Shown in pieces: positions 41,410 to 43,433 of a DNA stretch of 43,433 bases. The first letter of the stretch is position 1; the number at the start of each line of letters is the position of its first letter. Made by a program: the position numbers and the translations under genes. The notes beneath the pieces were generated by a model. That model saw nothing but the letters and a program-made list of their open reading frames with translations, was not told the origin of the DNA and made no database searches. The DNA is from an uncultured Collinsella sp. (GTDB taxonomy: Bacteria; Actinomycetota; Coriobacteriia; Coriobacteriales; Coriobacteriaceae): positions 1 to 43,433 of the forward strand of contig CABQLK010000014.1 in the NCBI GenBank assembly GCA_902465015.1, read 5' to 3'.

Positions 41410-42429
41410 TTACTGGCCCTGTGCGCGGTAGCGCGCCTCGGTGGCCTCCTTGGCCGGGCGCCACCAGGACTCGTTCTCGACGTACCAGTCGATGGTGGCC
41501 TTGAGGCCCTCGGCGAAGTCGGTGTGCGCCGGCCTCCAGCCCAGCTCGCGCTGCAGCTTGGTCGAGTCGATGGCGTAGCGGCGGTCGTGGCCGGGGCGGT
41601 CGGCGACCCAGTCGAAGTCCTCGGGGTCGCGGCCCATCGCCTCGAGGATCATGCGCAGGACCGTGATGTTGTTCTTCTCGCCGTCGGCGCCGATGAGGTA
41701 GGTCTCCCCCATGCGGCCCTTGGTGAGGATGTCCCAGACGGCCGAGGAGTGGTCCTCGGTGTGGATCCAGTCGCGGACGTTCTCGCCGCGGCCGTAGAGC
41801 TTGGGGCGCACGCCGTCGATGATGTTGGTGATCTGCCTGGGGATGAACTTCTCCACGTGCTGGAAGGGTCCGTAGTTGTTGGAGCAGTTGGAGATCGTGG
41901 TGCGGAGGCCGTAGGTGCGGGTCCAGGCGCGCACGAGCATGTCGGAGCTGGCCTTGGTGCTCGAGTACGGCGAGGACGGGTGGTACGGCGTCTCCTCGGT
42001 GAACTTGGCGGGGTCGTCGAGCGCCAGGTCGCCGTAGACCTCGTCGGTGGAGACGTGGTGGTAGCGGATGCCGTATTTGCGGACGGCCTCCAGCAGGCGG
42101 AAGGTGCCCTCGACGTTGGTGCGCAGGAAGGGCTCGGGGTCCGCGATGGAGTTGTCGTTGTGGCTCTCGGCGGCGTAGTGCACGATCGCGTCGTGGCCCG
42201 GTACCAGCCTGTCGAGCAGCCCGGCGTCGCAGATGTCGCCCACGACGAGCTCCACGCGGTCGGAGGGCAGGCCCGCGATGTTCTCGGGGTTGCCGGCGTA
42301 GGTAAGCTTGTCCAGGACGGTGACGTGGACGCCCGGGTGGTTGTTCACGACGTAGTGCACGAAGTTGCTGCCGATGAAGCCGCAGCCGCCCGTGACGATG
42401 ATGTTCTTGGGTTCAAAGATCTCAGACAT
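41410..42429 (-). CDS. rmlB: dTDP-glucose 4,6-dehydratase
   Basis: Converts dTDP-glucose to dTDP-4-dehydro-6-deoxyglucose, the second step of dTDP-rhamnose synthesis. The 339-residue chain from ATG 42429 has the NAD motif TGGCGFIG (13-20), VSTDEVYGD and the catalytic SPYSSTKAS with YxxxK. The segments TNIIDG and DRRYAIDS are typical. An in-frame start 21 codons upstream would add an unconserved tail and is rejected. The ribosome-binding site is weak. The first enzyme, rmlA, is not in this window. Confidence 0.95.
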   Translation of the reverse strand: MSEIFEPKNIIVTGGCGFIGSNFVHYVVNNHPGVHVTVLDKLTYAGNPENIAGLPSDRVELVVGDICDAGLLDRLVPGHDAIVHYAAESHNDNSIADPEPFLRTNVEGTFRLLEAVRKYGIRYHHVSTDEVYGDLALDDPAKFTEETPYHPSSPYSSTKASSDMLVRAWTRTYGLRTTISNCSNNYGPFQHVEKFIPRQITNIIDGVRPKLYGRGENVRDWIHTEDHSSAVWDILTKGRMGETYLIGADGEKNNITVLRMILEAMGRDPEDFDWVADRPGHDRRYAIDSTKLQRELGWRPAHTDFAEGLKATIDWYVENESWWRPAKEATEARYRAQGQ

Positions 42430-42614
42430 GAAAATCCAATCTGAAGCATGTACAGCTTCTTTAGTATGCCGCAGGAAGTGACGACACGACACTATTCAAC
42501 AAAACTATCGGACATTTCGGCATGCGATAAGAGCCATAACCTTCGCAGAATTACCTCCCGTACAAAACGCCTCCGGAATGCAGTCTTTGTCGTAGTGAAA
42601 AACCGAATCCCCAG

Positions 42615-43112
42615 TTATTTCACGTAAGTAATGTCCTGTTTTGGCGCCGACCGGGAAATAGCATAACGATGATTCCCGCGATCTTGATAAACAGGGACGA
42701 AAGAATGGTATTTTCCGCTCGTCTTAATCTTGTAAATCTCATCCACGCTATACGGAAGATTGGGGAAATCAGCCCTTGAGATCAGCACGAAATAATTCGA
42801 GGAATACAGCACATGATGGGCAAACTCATCAGAATGGATCTCTTTTAAGCCCTCATCGACAAATACAATCGAGTCATGAACGGACGAAAGCTGGTTTCGC
42901 CAATCATAATCGGTCAGGGCGACACAGGGACAATCGCATTGCAAGGAAACACCCGACTGCTCGCCCGTTCGCATGTAGTCTGCGACCATGTCAAACAGTG
43001 TCGTCTTACCCGTGCCACTATCCCCACGCACAATAGTAATGTTCCGTTTAATGGTAAATGTGTACTTGGTTCCCCTGCGGCGGGAAATCTTAACGAGATG
43101 CGAACCGTTCAT
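42615..43112 (-). CDS. Small P-loop ATPase paired with a DUF4869 protein
   Basis: A 165-residue ATP-binding protein from ATG 43112, with AGGTG 7 bases upstream; a GTG three codons earlier (43121) is an alternative. Walker A is GDSGTGKT (30-37) after a short beta-rich stretch (YTFTIKRNITIVR), and Walker B is SIVFVDEG (Asp86, Glu87). A Cys-rich segment (CDCPC, 59-63) lies between them. No ABC signature, sensor Arg finger or nuclease motif is obvious, so it is a minimal P-loop NTPase. It starts 9 bases after the DUF4869 stop. I recall similar proteins beside DUF4869 in gut Firmicutes, which is memory, not a search. Function unknown. Confidence 0.75.
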   Translation of the reverse strand: MNGSHLVKISRRRGTKYTFTIKRNITIVRGDSGTGKTTLFDMVADYMRTGEQSGVSLQCDCPCVALTDYDWRNQLSSVHDSIVFVDEGLKEIHSDEFAHHVLYSSNYFVLISRADFPNLPYSVDEIYKIKTSGKYHSFVPVYQDRGNHRYAISRSAPKQDITYVK

Positions 43113-43121
43113 AAGCAGCAC

Positions 43122-43433
43122 CTACAGATACGGAATCGACTCGTGAATCAAATCGGCCATGTTGTGAACGATTCGGCCGCTATTCACGACTTTAATTTTA
43201 AAATCCTCGCGACCAAAGTCCATCACATGATAGAGATTCACAACGAGCTTGCGGTCTTTCGCCATGTCGAGAATCCACTTGGCACAGTTGTCACCACAGG
43301 TAGAAGCGTTAAAAATATGCTTACGATCAAATCTCATAAGCAGCAGCGTTTTCACGCCACCAGAAAGCTGGAGTGGGGAGATGGATCCAAGCACAGGGCT
43401 TTCGATGACGTTTTCGGAGACAACAACCGATCG
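43122..43433 (-). CDS. DUF4869 domain protein, 5' end beyond the window
   Basis: The frame is open to the right edge, so this is the C-terminal part of a longer protein (about 103 codons seen). Recognisable DUF4869 features are SPVLGSISPLQLSGGVKTL, FNASTCGDNCAKWIL and the closing IVHNMADLIHES. The family is described as about 150 residues and of unknown function. The stop overlaps the ribosome-binding site region of the small ATPase gene, so the two are translated together. Apparent in-frame starts inside the window are not the true start, because conserved residues continue upstream of them. Confidence 0.8.
   Translation of the reverse strand, partial: RSVVVSENVIESPVLGSISPLQLSGGVKTLLLMRFDRKHIFNASTCGDNCAKWILDMAKDRKLVVNLYHVMDFGREDFKIKVVNSGRIVHNMADLIHESIPYL

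Noticed and set aside
39880..42444. An 854-codon open frame on the plus strand opposite the rhamnose genes.
   Set aside because: Same cause: very high G+C coding sequence on the other strand. The translated sequence is Val/Gly/Ala-rich without a recognisable domain.

Overview
The window looks like a chromosomal segment of a high-GC actinobacterium of the class Coriobacteriia, most like Collinsella. This is an inference from protein sequence style, gene order (rpsP-khpA-rimM-trmD-lepB; the paired radical SAM proteins next to rplU-rpmA-obgE; mreBCD-mrdA-rodA) and base composition; no 16S gene or database search supports it. Nearly all of it is core chromosome, densely packed in long runs of co-directional genes. 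There is no prophage, transposase, CRISPR array or rRNA. Two tRNA-Arg genes are present.

Layout. 1-6.6 kb (minus strand): rpsP-khpA-rimM-trmD-lepB, then glyQ-glyS and the PPDK regulator gene. 6.8-8.0 kb (plus): DNA polymerase IV. 8.1-12.1 kb (minus): rplU-rpmA, a strong terminator, then obgE-nadD-yqeK-rsfS, ended by a large terminator hairpin. 12.2-21.8 kb (minus): the elongasome set mreB-mreC-mreD-mrdA-rodA, then a DUF697 protein and the two radical SAM-linked proteins TIGR03960 and TIGR03936. 21.9-27.9 kb (minus): a TPR membrane protein, a cyclophilin, a zinc-ribbon membrane protein and a CtpE-like P-type ATPase with a long basic tail. 28.0-36.7 kb (plus): a complete aromatic amino-acid cluster, aroF-tyrA-aroB-aroA-aroC-pheA-aroEK-aroQ, bracketed by the two tRNA-Arg genes. 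37.0-42.4 kb: a polysaccharide ABC exporter, a dolichyl-phosphate-mannose-synthase-like glycosyltransferase and dTDP-rhamnose genes (an rmlC-rmlD fusion and rmlB). 42.6-43.4 kb: an AT-richer pair, a small P-loop ATPase and a DUF4869 protein cut by the window edge.

How the genes work together. The first half is translation (ribosomal proteins, ribosome maturation and silencing factors, tRNA modification and charging) plus wall elongation. The aro cluster encodes every step from PEP and erythrose-4-phosphate to chorismate and on to phenylpyruvate and 4-hydroxyphenylpyruvate. The last part makes and exports a rhamnose-containing surface polymer.

Most worth a second look: the DUF4869/P-loop ATPase pair in a compositional island at the right edge; a terminator-like hairpin and alternative pairing in the aroF leader; two perfect intergenic palindromes (34-bp and 15-bp arms) inside the aro cluster; the AroE-AroK and RmlC-RmlD fusions; a DUF697 protein without a GTPase domain next to rodA; and the absence of rplS from its usual place.
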